Part shown: piece by piece, positions 1 through 11,100 of the stretch
Layout of the letters: each line of letters opens with the position of its first letter
Numbering within the stretch: the first letter of the stretch is position 1
Source: Auxenochlorella pyrenoidosa
Lineage: Eukaryota > Chlorophyta > Trebouxiophyceae > Chlorellales > Chlorellaceae
NCBI GenBank assembly: GCA_001430745.1
Contig: KQ481983.1
Location: 2,671,891 to 2,694,988, forward strand
Direction: 5' to 3'
Length of the DNA stretch: 23,098 nt
Position numbers and translations under genes: made by a program
The notes under the pieces: generated by a model
Told to the model about the DNA's origin: nothing
What the model saw: the letters and a program-made list of their open reading frames with translations, nothing else
Databases searched by the model: none

Positions 1-1443
1 CGTTGGTTCCAGTGGAGGCTCGGCCGCAAGCAGCAGCGGCGGCGGTGGAACTCAGCAAGCTTGTTTGAGGGGCACGCGCTTTCGTGCAGGGCATGCAGCG
101 CACAAAGCCTGGCCCCCCCACCTGCGGCGGGGACTGGTCCCAGACCACTACGAGCGTGTTGCTGGCTGCGCTGGGCTGCCCTGCCTCGCCTGCAGGCAGA
201 CCGGGGGTGTGGGGTGGCGTGGGGTGCAGCATTGCAACGCTAACAGCCAAGCCCGGCATGCAGAGCGTGCGCATCAAGCGAACAGGGCTCTGGCTGCGTA
301 GCGTTCCAGGCCGTGGCCCCGGTCGCACAACCAGACCCCCCACCTGTGAGCGCCCCCGCCGGGACCCAGATGTTGCAGGGCGTGTTGGGTGCCGCCAGCT
401 GGATCGAGACCTCAAACAGCTGGAAGGCGCCGCGCACGAGGGGAGGGCCCACCGCCGCGACGCGGCCACCCAACACACGCAGCGCACCCTCTGGCAGCGC
501 CTGCACCGCCGCATTCACGGCCACCTGCGGGGCCCAGCAAGCTCAGCCGGCACGTGAGCTGGCAGCGACCCGGTTTGTACAGCAGGGAGGCCTGTCCACG
601 GGCAGGCATGTCCAAGCATGAGTGTCTGCTGCCAGCACTGGCACTCTTGGCAGGCTGCGAAGCGAGCAGCGCATGCGGGTCACAACCAGCCCACGAGGCT
701 TCACCCTCGAGCGCTTGCCTGCACGATGACCTGCTGGCTCGTGGTGGCAGCTATGGTGGTGCTGGCTGCGCAGCCGCTCAGGTTGAGCGGCGGGCGCTCC
801 CCCGGTCGGTACAGCGTCAGCTGCGGCTGCAGCTGCCCTCCCAGCGCGTCAGCCCAGGGCGTGGGGTCAAAGGCGCCGGAGGAGACGTTGAACCCGGCTG
901 CGTACCGGATGCACCGCGTGGTGTTCACAGTGCCAGCGTCAGCCGGCAAGCCCGAGGCATTGACTGCCACAGCCCCGCCGCCACGCACAAACGACAGCAC
1001 CACCGGCACTTGCGCGAAGGGCGGGAAGACCCCGGGCGCTGGCGGGGGATCAGGCGGCTCTGGCGGCGGCTGTGGAGACTGCTGCTGCTGCTGCGGGGGC
1101 TGCTGCTGCTGCTGCAACAGGCGACGGAGGTGGGCAGGCGGCGGCACGCCGGACTGAGAAGCTGTGCCGCCGCCGTCGGCGCCTGAAGTGCCCAACTCTG
1201 CCGCGGGCAGGGTCAGGCGCACCTGCGCGGTCGTATTGTCAAGTTTCAAGTGATGGTTAGAGGTTGGACGGCCTGGCTGGCGCTGCACAGCTCTCGTCGG
1301 CCTGGGGTTGCTCTCCGGCAGCAAGAGCGACTTACCTCCGGGTCGCCGGCATGCCCAGGGTCCTGTGTTCTCCTCTGAGCACTTGCCGCAAGGTGCAGCG
1401 AGAGCAGGAGGGCCAGGAGCCCCAGGCTTGGCCAGGCCCCCAT
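1..1443 (-). CDS. Secreted Gln/Pro-rich protein, unknown function (3' end beyond window)
   Basis: I do not recognise the family. Model on the minus strand: exons 1443-1336, 1222-731, 524-344 and 189-122; phases agree at each join and give at least 283 residues. The last exon may instead read through to base 1, because that frame has no stop. The start at 1443 gives a classic signal peptide (MGAWPSLG, then a Leu/Ala core ending near LAASAQ at residue 23). Intron 1 has a perfect GTAAGT donor and a CTAAC branch-like site before its CAG acceptor. Residues about 73-99 are a Gln/Pro tract. The following part has several N-glycosylation sequons (NAS, NTT, NVS, NLS) and scattered Cys, as expected of an extracellular or wall glycoprotein. 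An upstream in-frame ATG at 1506 would bury the signal peptide, so I prefer 1443. The exon 2 donor (CAG|GTCATC) is weak. Function is open; secretion is the only firm inference. Confidence 0.6.
1069..1118 (-). repeat. CAG/CTG tracts encoding Gln in the secreted protein
   Basis: Two short CTG runs on the plus strand (about 1081-1094 and 1101-1115) are CAG runs on the coding minus strand. They encode two Q5 blocks separated by Pro-Pro inside the Gln/Pro segment. They lie in the coding frame of exon 2. Confidence 0.8.
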
Positions 1444-2049
1444 ATGGGTGGTCCGCCTAGCGGCTGTTTGGCAGCATGAGTGCGTGTTCGGCGACGCAAC
1501 TAGCACTAGGAAGCGAATTGCCGCTGTCGGGAGCTCCTGCTACCGCAAAGGGCAGACAGAGTGGCTACTCTGAGCGCTTCGCTCCCTCTTAAAAACTGGG
1601 CACGACCTGCTGGACGTTTGCAGCGCGGTAGGCGGTATGCTTGAGGCAGAGTTTGCACGGCCGCCCGCACCCCACCTACTGATGACCTGGTACTGCGGGC
1701 GTGGCCTCGCCCACACCAGGTCCTGCACCCTGCAATTCAGAGCCTTATGGACCGCCCGTGCCCATAACTCTAAAAGTTGAAGGTTGCACGTAAAAAGGAT
1801 GACGACCCCTGATGGAATGCCAGCCAATGCCTTCTTCTGTGCCATGCCCGCGTGATCGCCAGAAGGTGTGGCCAGCATGCGAGCTTGCACATGTGAATCC
1901 ATCAGCCATCATCCTCCAGTGCTGCGCCACTAGAGCACGCATATAGATGGATAGTGTGCATGAAGTGCACAACTTTGCAACGGCGGGCTTTAAGAGAAAC
2001 TGTGAAGAACCAAGCTGCATGCGCGTGCCAGTGGCGCCGCCCGACAGGG
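1444..2049. other. Intergenic: SYLF gene 3' flank and secreted-protein gene promoter
   Basis: This 606-base gap separates two minus-strand genes in tandem. It should hold the 3' UTR of the SYLF gene and the promoter and 5' UTR of the secreted-protein gene. I found no minus-strand TGTAA poly(A)-type signal, no recognisable RNA gene and no convincing repeat. Short open frames here have no family resemblance. Confidence 0.6.
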
Positions 2050-3873
2050 TCAGAGGGTGCCCTCGCTCGCAAATTTGGTCAGAGCCGCCTGCAGCTCCAG
2101 CATGGGGCGGGGGATGTCCACCTTGCCCTCCAAAATGGCCTGGGGCGTGGCCTCAGCGCCATAGGTTGCCTGCATGGGCACGGAGCGACTCATAGGTCGA
2201 CGTGCAGCGTACGGGCACGCTACAACAGGGTGTACTGGAGGCAAAGCTGGGCTTGCAGCACGCCCCGCTTTGAGCATGAGGCGTGCTGCGCCGTTGCATG
2301 TGGCATCTGAGCTGGTGGCGGGCGATGCGAGACACGAGGGTGAGCGCGAGGCCTCGAGGACAGCAGCCCACAGCCCTCCCTCACCTTGTTCTTCTCCGCA
2401 TCCAGCTGGTAACGCATGCCTGCCAAGCAGGGTAGGGGGAGGGAGCAGCAGGGCTGAGAGCAGCGAGCCACACAAGGACCGGCACACAGCAACAGGCCGC
2501 ACAATGTACGTTGGGGACGGCAGCGCAAGTATGTGCGCTGTGCGGCGACGCGCCCAATGAGCACATTGCAGCGGGTTGAGGACGCCGCTCGCAGAGGGCA
2601 ATCAGGGCATGAAGCGCGGAGACTTTTTCAGCCGGCGCCCCGCCCCCTCACCCTTGTAAGAGAAGTCGACAATGGCGCCCGCCGCCGTCGAGTAGGAGAA
2701 GGTCTCCTCCCCGAGCGCCAGCTCGCTCATGTTGTCGTGCCCGCCCACTGCAGCGGGCCCAGGGAGACACCGGCGCATCAGCATGGCTGCGGCGCCCCCG
2801 CAGTGAAGCGACAGCGGGAGGGCCACAGGCAGTCGGCGAGCTAGTGAGGCGGCTGCAGCATGGTCCCATGCGCCCCAGGCCTCACCCTTGCCCAGCGGCC
2901 CGGCGGCCGTCACGTCAGCGGAAACATCCCACTGCGACTGCGCGTAGCGCCCCACCGCCTCTGGCGTGTCCAGCACGGTCACGGTGTCAATGACAGAGGC
3001 TCCCAGCGTGAGGCCCAGGCCGGCTGCAGGCGGGAGCCAGGCAAGGGGTCGGACAGGTGACGCAGGGCCCTCAGGAAATTGCACTGATGGCATGCACAGC
3101 AGGCCGGAGTCTGGCGGAATGAGGCGGCCGCGACTGGGAGGAAGGCAGGGAGGAGTGCATGCTTGACGGTGAGGCAGGCAGCCACCGTCTTGCCGGCATG
3201 GCGGGCAAAGGGCCGCTGAACCACAAGTGCCCACTCCTATACCCCTGTGCCACCTGCTGACCCGCCCTGCAACTAGGCGAGCCACCCACCGGAGAAGACG
3301 CTGATGAACAGAGGGGCCGACCAGGACACGCTGCCGTCGGCGCCCTTGATTTTTGCCAGCACAAAGCCGCTGCCCGCATCCACAGTGATCACAGCCCCTG
3401 CCTTCTTGACAAAAGTGAAGGCCAGGCCAGCGCACTGCTGTATCTCCCTGCAGAGCATGGTGATGGGGGCCAACGGGACGGAAATTTGCTCGAGGATACA
3501 TGATGAGAACAGCACAGAAGATGAGAACAGCACTCAGAGGAGGCACACAGCCCACTCGGCGCAAGGGTTCTGTCGAGCGGCGGCAGGGCAGTTCTGCGCA
3601 ACTGCCGTTTTGCCACCCAGCGTTTCATCGCCCCACAGCGAGGTGCTGCGTGCAGTGTGGCAGCCATGGGCAGCTCTAGGGGCGCGATCGGGCCAGTATC
3701 AAAGACGATTGTCGTAGTTGCAGAAAGCCCCACCCTCCAACACACCTCTGCGGGATCTTCTGGCCGGCTATGGGTGTCTTGTCACTGCTCAGCTTCTTCA
3801 GCAAAGAAATGGCTGATTGCGCCCCCTGCTCGATATCCAGGATAAAGTCGGAGGCTGGCGGGTTGCTGCCCAT
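2050..3873 (-). CDS. SYLF-domain (Ysc84/SH3YL1-type) lipid-binding protein
   Basis: Six exons on the minus strand: 3873-3746, 3447-3290, 3023-2886, 2747-2652, 2419-2385, 2169-2050. All introns are GT-AG, every phase closes, and the total is 675 nt (224 aa plus TGA). The SYLF domain fills nearly the whole protein. Visible family features are KIPQREIQQCAGLAFTFVKK (start of the domain), GSGFVLAKIKGADGSVSWSAP, the GLGLTLGAS and IDTVTVLDTPEAV strands, SYSTAAGAIVDFSYKG, and the closing YGAEATPQAIL ending in a Pro-rich segment. Family knowledge: SYLF domains bind phosphoinositides, and in yeast Ysc84 and animal SH3YL1 they act with actin at membranes. No SH3 or FYVE partner domain is present, so this is a stand-alone SYLF protein; its alga-specific role is unknown. 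The start MGSNPP follows directly on the conserved region. It is divergently arranged with the PhoX gene across 1.3 kb. Confidence 0.9.
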
Positions 3874-4133
3874 GGTGCGTGTTTCGAGGTGCTGAGGGTG
3901 CAGGCGGCGGCGAGAATCTGGCGCGAGTGGGCGCGAACAGGCGCTTGCACGTGCCCCGCTGGGCGCGCCCTGCCGCCGCCGCCGATCATGAATCCTGAGG
4001 GCAGTCAACTTGTGCAAAGCTGTGGAACAAGTTGTCACAAGTCATTGGCTGACCATTTGTCAGTGCCCAAGCTATGCCATGTGCTACGGCAGCAGATGGT
4101 GCCATAGGCCCCTTTTAAAGGCCAAGAGCATTG

Positions 4134-4151
4134 GCTGATGTTTACATCAGC
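4134..4151. repeat. Short perfect inverted repeat (7-bp arms, 4-nt loop)
   Basis: GCTGATG at 4134-4140 and CATCAGC at 4145-4151 are perfect reverse complements around TTTA. It lies about 260 bp upstream of the SYLF start in the divergent promoter region. It may be a dyad protein-binding site, but a repeat this short can arise by chance. Confidence 0.5.
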
Positions 4152-4640
4152 AGACAGCACCGTTAAAAGGTCAGCCCCTCACTCGACATGCGCTCAATGC
4201 AAGGTGTCAACATGCGGGTTGCATTCCTGACCTGAAATGCTGCACAGAAATGCAGGCCCATGTCAGTTCAGCTATGCTGCCACCTGAGCAGATATCCTGG
4301 GTACAGCAGAACTGCCGGTTGTCTGGTCGCCTCGTGCTGCACGGTACAGGGCAGGCAGAAGAACATGCGGCCTGGTGAAAAGCAAGACGCACTGCTTGGC
4401 TACAGTAGCTGCCAATGTTTGTTTGCTTGTTTGGGATTAAAGCCTATCTAACCGCAACGGACCTTGCGCCAGCTGCAGCCACAGACCAACAAGCATCAAC
4501 AGCGTCCTTCCTGAAAACGTCTGCCTGCTGCTGAGCATGCCGGCCAAGAGCTGCTGAACCCGGAAGCATTTGCATGCACACAAGCAAGGAAGAGCATTGC
4601 CCCAGCTACCTGGCCAGCAACCACCCTGGCAGCGGGCATG

Positions 4641-4676
4641 GCCAGTCAGTCTAACAGCGCTGTTGGACTGACTGGC
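4641..4676. repeat. Near-perfect 36-bp palindrome
   Basis: The arm GCCAGTCAGTCTAACAGC (4641-4658) abuts GCTGTTGGACTGACTGGC (4659-4676). They are reverse complements at 17 of 18 positions. The single mismatch (T4652 against G4665) would be a G-U wobble in a plus-strand RNA. There is no spacer. It lies 505 bp upstream of the PhoX start codon. Confidence 0.85.
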
Positions 4677-4944
4677 TAGCGCTGCCCACCGAGTAACTTT
4701 CCAGGGGCAGCATGCGCTGCTTACAAGTTCAGGGCGATTGGCAGCAATGTTGACTGTGCAATAATGGCCTGTGTTTTTGACATAATGTTGTGTGAGGGTG
4801 CAGAGGCGCAGAGGTTACTGAAAGAACGATGCTCTCCAAGATGCCTCGTGAGTGGATGAAGCTGCACCAGAAAGTGGCATGCGGTACCTGCCGCCATTTC
4901 CCTGGCAGGGCTGCATGGATGTGCATTGAGTTTGAGCTCCCGTG

Positions 4945-4952
4945 GGATATCC
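4945..4952. promoter_or_regulatory. P1BS-like phosphate-starvation element GGATATCC
   Basis: GGATATCC matches the P1BS consensus GNATATNC bound by Arabidopsis PHR1, a Myb-CC regulator related to algal PSR1. It is a perfect 8-bp palindrome 229 bp upstream of the PhoX ATG. A related AGATATCC (one mismatch) is near 4290. Regulation of PhoX by this site is inference, though the pairing of element and gene fits the known pathway. Confidence 0.5.
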
Positions 4953-5180
4953 AGTATTGATAAGCACGGCTGCGAGCATCACATTAGGCACCCCAGCACA
5001 ATCTGCCAGCCAGCTGCTGCAAGACGCAGCGCTGCCAGCGGCATTATTCCTGCCGCTATTCTCTTCCATGCCATCTAAGGGGACCCTGCTCGAAAATTGC
5101 CCTCACCTCGTCTTCAATCTGAATCTGCGCTATCAGCGCAAGAGAAAGCGGAGCTGAAAGCACCTGTGCAGCGCGCAAGG

Positions 5181-8100
5181 ATGGCGCGAAGCTTCGCAAT
5201 CGCCGCTGCGCTCGTCGCGCTCCTGGCCGTTGGGACCACAGCAAAACGCCAGGACAAGAGCGATGTCGAAGTGCAGCTGGTGAGATTGCGATCGCGTCCT
5301 TGCGCGGGCACTCGGGAGCCTGCATGGCACCATCCCGCCGCTTGCCGCCGCCGGTGCTGATCCTCTGCCTGCCCTCATCTGCTGCAGGGCTTCAACACCC
5401 TGCTGCGCACTTCTGCTCGGCTGACTCCGGGCGGCCTGGCCTTTGGCCAGGTGCTGAACCAGGACAGCCAGCCGGTGTATGTCACCAAGGTGAGGCTGCT
5501 GCTGTGCACGACCTGCAGGTTGGACCTGCTTGCGCAAGCAAGTGCCCCAAACACCCTCAGGACCAGCAGTACCAAAATGCCCCCGTCCTGTGCAGAACGG
5601 CGCCCCTTCGACCGACCTGCTCATCTCCAACGAGCCCGACTTCTCCTCCCTGCTGGAGGTGGGTGCTGCGTTGCGCGCCATGCCAGCTGGGAAGCCAGAA
5701 GCTGCCCGTGGGCCCAACCGTACTGTCACAGTGCCCAAGTCCCAGCACCAGCAGGCCAGCAGGTATCTTTAACAGCTGTTGACACTAGCCTGCCACAAGC
5801 GCCTTGGCAACCCATGTTGGGCAACCCCGCCTGTCGCTGACATGCCGCCGCCCTGTCCGGCCTGCCCCTGCAGGTTGACGTCGGCCGGGGCCAGAAGAAG
5901 CTGTTCCTCTCCACCCACTTTGAGAGCCCCCGCCCCGCCACCCACTACATCGCCGAGCTTGAGCAGCAGGCGGATGGCAAGCTGGTGCCCAAGAGCCTCA
6001 AGGTGACCCAACAGCGCACAGGCATCCACCCTGCGACGCCACTGCCCTGCACGTTCCTGCTGCGCTGGCCATCCTCCTGGCCGGGTGCCGGGGTGGTTAG
6101 CTGCTACCTGGTGGCCAGCTGGCCAAGGACGCAGTCACCTGCAAATCACCTTCTCGACTCCACCTCGCCCTGCCCTGCCCTGCCTGCCACGTCTGCCCGC
6201 AGCACGTGGACTGGAGCAAGCTTGGCGGGGTGAGCAGGGGCAGGCCTGGCAGAGGGCATGCAGCAGCAGGCCTGGAGCCTGGCCACCTGCTGTGCACAAC
6301 TCTGGCTCCAGCTGAGCGTGCCTGCGGGTCGAGTGCAGCAGCAGGGCTCTGGAAAACGTGACAGCTGGCTCCCCTTGTTGCTGCAGCTGTGGATCCCGTG
6401 CGCCGGCTCTCGCACCCCCTGGCAGTCGCACCTGGCCGGCGAGGTGGGGAAAGAAGGAACACTAGCATAGGTGTTGTGGGCTGCGGGCGGTTGGACACGA
6501 GTGCATACGGCTTCATGCTGTTTGCAGACACAGGCCACGGGGCCATGCCTTGCATGTGAGCTGTGGCGGCTCGGGCTGTCAACTGTCCACTGTCCACCCC
6601 GACGACCATCTCGCCTCTTCACGATCTTGGGCTGCCTGCAGGAGTATGAGCCTGATGCCCGCCCCTTCTCTGAGGTGAGCCACCAGCAGCCCCAAATCAA
6701 ACAGCTGCGCTGCTCCCTCTGAGGTGTACGAGTCACCTCTGACTGCCAGCCCTGGATGCACTGTGGTTAACCCAGTCTGCCCCGCTGCTGGCTGCCTCCT
6801 GCCATGGTGTGAGCGCTCTGGGTGTGCGCCGCAATCCCTAGTGCACGAAACGACTGGCTGCAGGGGAGCCACTGCTGATGTTGCCGGCCCCCACTCAATG
6901 CTGCAATGGCCTTCCCGGCCACCCTTGCGCAGGCCACCGACCTTGCCAGCCTGAAGTCCAAGCTGGGCGGCGGCTACGGCGACATCGAGGGCTTCCTCCG
7001 CTTCTTCTCCCTCTACCCCAACAACGTGCGCCAGTCCGGGCAGCTCTGGGCGCTGCTGAGCCGTGGCCCTCCAGTGCTGCGCTGTTAGGGGCAGTGCAGC
7101 TGCAGAAGCCTGGTCGCCAGGGCAAACCAGCCGTGCTATATGCACATGAACAGCCCACAGCGTACACTTGCACCGTAACAACTGCAGTGTACGAGGAGCT
7201 CAACTCGGCCACATCATTTGAGGGCTCAATGCACACTCCTCGCTGTTCGCCCTGATTGCCTGTCCTGCAGATCACCTATGATGCCATCAAGGCTAAGTTC
7301 AAGTGAGCCCCCGAGGCTTTCCTTGGCATGGCACAGCCTGCCAGTGCCACAGCGCACTGCCTTGCCCGCAGTCATTTCCAGGCTTCCGCTGCGCCAGCAG
7401 CCTGCACCACAGACCAAGCGCGTAAAGCCTGTGTCACACTTGCACGAGCCTCCGCCTCTCCTCTACACTGCGTGAGCTGCAAACCATCGGTCCTTTGACC
7501 TGCCCGCGTGCAGCCCCTACCGCTACGGCCACATTGTCGAGACCCGCGTCGGGCGTGATGGCACCCCCTCTGTGGAGAAGTGGTACACCATCGGCCGCGC
7601 CGCCTGGGAGATGGCGTGAGTTGGAGGAGATGGGGCCACCACAAGGGCACAGCGACCATTTAAGGGTGTGAGAAGTTGGTGGCAGGCGGCCACCCACAGG
7701 CAGGAGGTGTGTGGGCTGAGCCTGCCGCCGACCAAGGCAGCCCTGCCTGACTGATCCTCCCCCCATTCCTTACCGTCACGTGCAATGCAGCCTGACCATG
7801 CCGGACAAGCGCACTGTGTGAGTGAAGGTTATGGCGCCAGCCTGCCTGTCGAGCCCACATTGGCATGCACAGTTGGGCCTCGGCAACGGCCGCAGATGTG
7901 GCTCTTGCAAAGCATGCCGGTGACACCACCTGCTGCAGTGACCCGGTTCCTGCCCCAACGAGCACCCTGCCCACCCTGCCCTGTGCAGGTACGCCACCGA
8001 CGACGGCACCAACGTCGGCTTCTTCCGCTTTGTCGCCGACAAGCCCCGCGACTTCTCCTCTGGCAAGCTGTACGCGGCCAAGTTCACCCAGACCAGCGCT

Positions 8101-11100
8101 GCCAACGGCGGCAGCTTCGACCTCACCTGGATCAAGCTGGGCGAGGGTGAGGCGGGGGTGACGGGCTGTGAGGAGTGGACAAGACAGGAGCGGCGATGCC
8201 CCCCTTGCGTGCAAGCACGCCATACCACCTTCCACACCTGGCCCTCACCCTGCCGTGCCCCCGCACCTGCTGCAGGTGACAACGAGGAGCTGAAGCAGCT
8301 GGCTGCTGAGACCACCTTTGCCGACATTTTTGAGACTGGTGAGCTGGGCAGCACTGCACATGGCATGAGCCCAGCAGGGGGCAGCCCTCGCAGATGATTG
8401 TGTGTGCCACCCGGCTGTGCAGAAACGTCTGGGCGTCAGTGTTGGTGCCCGTCGCTATGGCACCTAGGCTGGGTTGAGCAGCAAAGCCCATGGCTCATCA
8501 GACTGATGCGCAGGGCGCGCCCGGGCGGCACAAGCGGCACTGCGGTATGTCCCCAACCTTGCCGACTACCACTCCTGCCCTCGCGTCTCTCCCTTGCAGC
8601 CCCCTTCACCGCCGGTGCCTGCCCCACCGGCTTCAAGAGCATCAACCAGGACGATGTGGGCGCTGAGTGCCTGAAGCTGAAGGTGGGGACCTGGGGCCTG
8701 CCGCAGCATCCGGGTGCCTGCGCACTGCCGCTGGCCCTGCTTTCTATTGCCCGTTGCATTGCATCTGCACATGCTGACGCCCTTGCGGCACAGTGCTCTG
8801 CGCTGACCTTTCCCACCTGCCCCTCCCCCGCAGCCCGGCATGGCCACCGCCGCAGCCTTCCTGGAGACCCGGCGCTACGCCGCCTACCTGGGTGCCACGG
8901 TGGAGTTCAGCAAGTGAGGGCGGCCCGCAGCAGCAGGCTGGGCTGGGCCTGTATACAGCACCCGACAATGCGCCGCATCTGGGTTGGTTGTCCACTCACC
9001 CAGGCGTTGCTGTGGCCCGCTGCAAGCGGGGGCCTCCTCTAAGCCGCTACACCCGCTCCGCCCCACAACCGCAGGTGGGAGGGCATCACCTGGGACCCGG
9101 CCCGCCGCCAGCTCTACACCGCCATGTCCAGCATCCGGCAAGTGGCGGCGAGTTTGTGGGGTTGCAGCAGTCGGCACTGGATCCGCCTCCTGCTCAGGGC
9201 AGTGCAAGGGAACACTTTGCGAGCAGCGAGCACTCACCATGCCAGAGTGAGGGGCTGCAGTGCTACCCTGTGAGATGACATCTGACCTGGCTCCCCATGC
9301 TGTGCCTCCATTCTGGATTGCGTGCAGCCAGGGCATGGAGGACAACGCAAACTCGGGCTCGCCCAACACCCGGTGGGGCACCAGGCATCGCAGCAGCGCA
9401 GCACCGGCCTGCTGCCGCCATCCTTGACCGTGCACAGCTGCAGGCCTGGTTGGGTAGAACTCGTTCTGCTGGCTGATGTGCAGCAACCGCGGTGAGCCGT
9501 GGGCCTTTCACCAAGCACACTTACTCCCGTTTGCGATCGCATGCCCCTGTGGCAGGTACGACATTGGCGGCCCCAACCACGTGCGCCTGCCCTACAACAA
9601 GTGCGGCTGCGTGTACAGCCTGTCGGTGCGTGGGGCAGGGGGGACGCTGCTGCCGGCCCTCGAGCGCCCTGCAGCCGACAGATAGCCACTTGGATTTGGG
9701 CGGGCACCGCGGTGGGCCTGGGCATCTAGGCGACTGCCAGCAAGCCTTGCTCCCCGCCCCCCCCCTGCAGGTCAACCGCGAGTATGCTGCCACCAGCATG
9801 ACCGCCGTGGTGTGCGGCCGCAACAACCCCAACACCGGTGAGCGGTGGCAGCGACCGGCCGGTTCCCGCAGGAAACACAATCCTCTGCACTGCTCCGACC
9901 ATACCCAGCCCGGTCATGCCGAGCCTTTCTCCCAGCCAGGAGCACCTCTGTATACTGCCGCCGCCCTCCCCATGGGCGCAACTGCAAAGTGCCCCCGACG
10001 CACCCAGCCGGCCTCCACACGCCACCCCATTCTCCCACTCCTTGTTGCAGCCGACACTGCCAACCCCTGCGCCCTGGACGGCATCTCCAACCCGGACAAC
10101 GTGGCCTTCATCCCCCAGCTGGACACCCTGCTCATCGCCGAGGACACTGAGAACCACGAGAACGATGTGCTGTGGGCGCACGACATCAAGACCGGTGGGC
10201 GCTACTGCGGGCCAACAGCTCGCACTGCCCGCGTTGCTCTGCTGCAGTGACAGCAGGCTGGCACTGCCGGGTTCAACTGTGTGACCAGCAGGTTGCCATG
10301 CACCCATCTCTGCAGGCACCCAGAAGCGCCTGCTGACCACCCCTTACGGCGCCGAGGTGGGCACGCTGCGCGTGCTGGCCGCCGCACAGCCTGGCGGATG
10401 CCCGTGTCACAGCTGGCGCGGTGGCAGGTGGCCACTGCAGCACAGCCTGCCAGGCTTCAAGCAGCACCCAAACAGGCTTCCCTCAGCCCAGACATGGGGC
10501 TCGCTGCTGACCCTCAAGCGGTCCGCCCCCCCCCCCCTCCCCCCCCCCCAGGTCACCTCGGCCTACTACTACCCCGATGTGAACGACCGCGCCTACATCA
10601 TGGCGGTGGCGCAGCACCCGTACGAGTCCCGTGAGTGCATGGCTGAGCTGGGGCACCCGGTTGCATGAGGCATGACGCGCCCACCACTTCGAATCCAGCA
10701 GCATTAGCACCCCCCCTGCTCGCATCAGTTGCGCTCTGCCTCCTTGGCGCTGCCTGTTATACATGGGCCATGCCCTGGCATCACCACCCTTTGCCTCTTT
10801 CCTGGTTGCCTCAGCCTTCGCCGCCAAGGCAAGCGAGCCCGAGTCCAGCGGCATCGACGGCACTGTGGGCTACTTCACCTGGCGCACCGAGGGTGAGAGG
10901 ATGCCATCTTGCGAGGGCTGCGGCCAGCCTGGGGAGCGAGGGGGAGCAAGACGCTGCGATGGTTTGCAAGGCTGCTCTGCTGAGCAGCTTAGCCGCCCTG
11001 GCTGCTCCTTCTGCGGGCACGCCAGAGCCGTTATGGACTGTGGGCGTCTCGAAACCCCCTTCCGCGCTCACTGCTGCATCCACACCTTCCCGGTGCCTTG

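Larger units (their letters stand above)
3874..5180. other. Divergent intergenic region between SYLF and PhoX genes
   Basis: About 1.3 kb with no supportable gene on either strand. The open frames are short, lack family resemblance and differ in composition from the exons. It must contain the promoters and 5' UTRs of both flanking genes. Structured elements listed separately are a 7-bp-arm hairpin at 4134-4151, a 36-bp palindrome at 4641-4676 and a P1BS-like box at 4945-4952. I saw no obvious TATA box immediately before either start codon. Confidence 0.7.

Noticed and set aside
3817..4107. 96-codon plus-strand frame overlapping the SYLF start
   Set aside because: It is antisense to SYLF exon 1 and has no supporting motif.
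9492..10250. 252-codon plus-strand frame within the PhoX gene
   Set aside because: It is out of frame with the PhoX exons and reads through several introns; the phase-consistent exons here encode conserved PhoX sequence.
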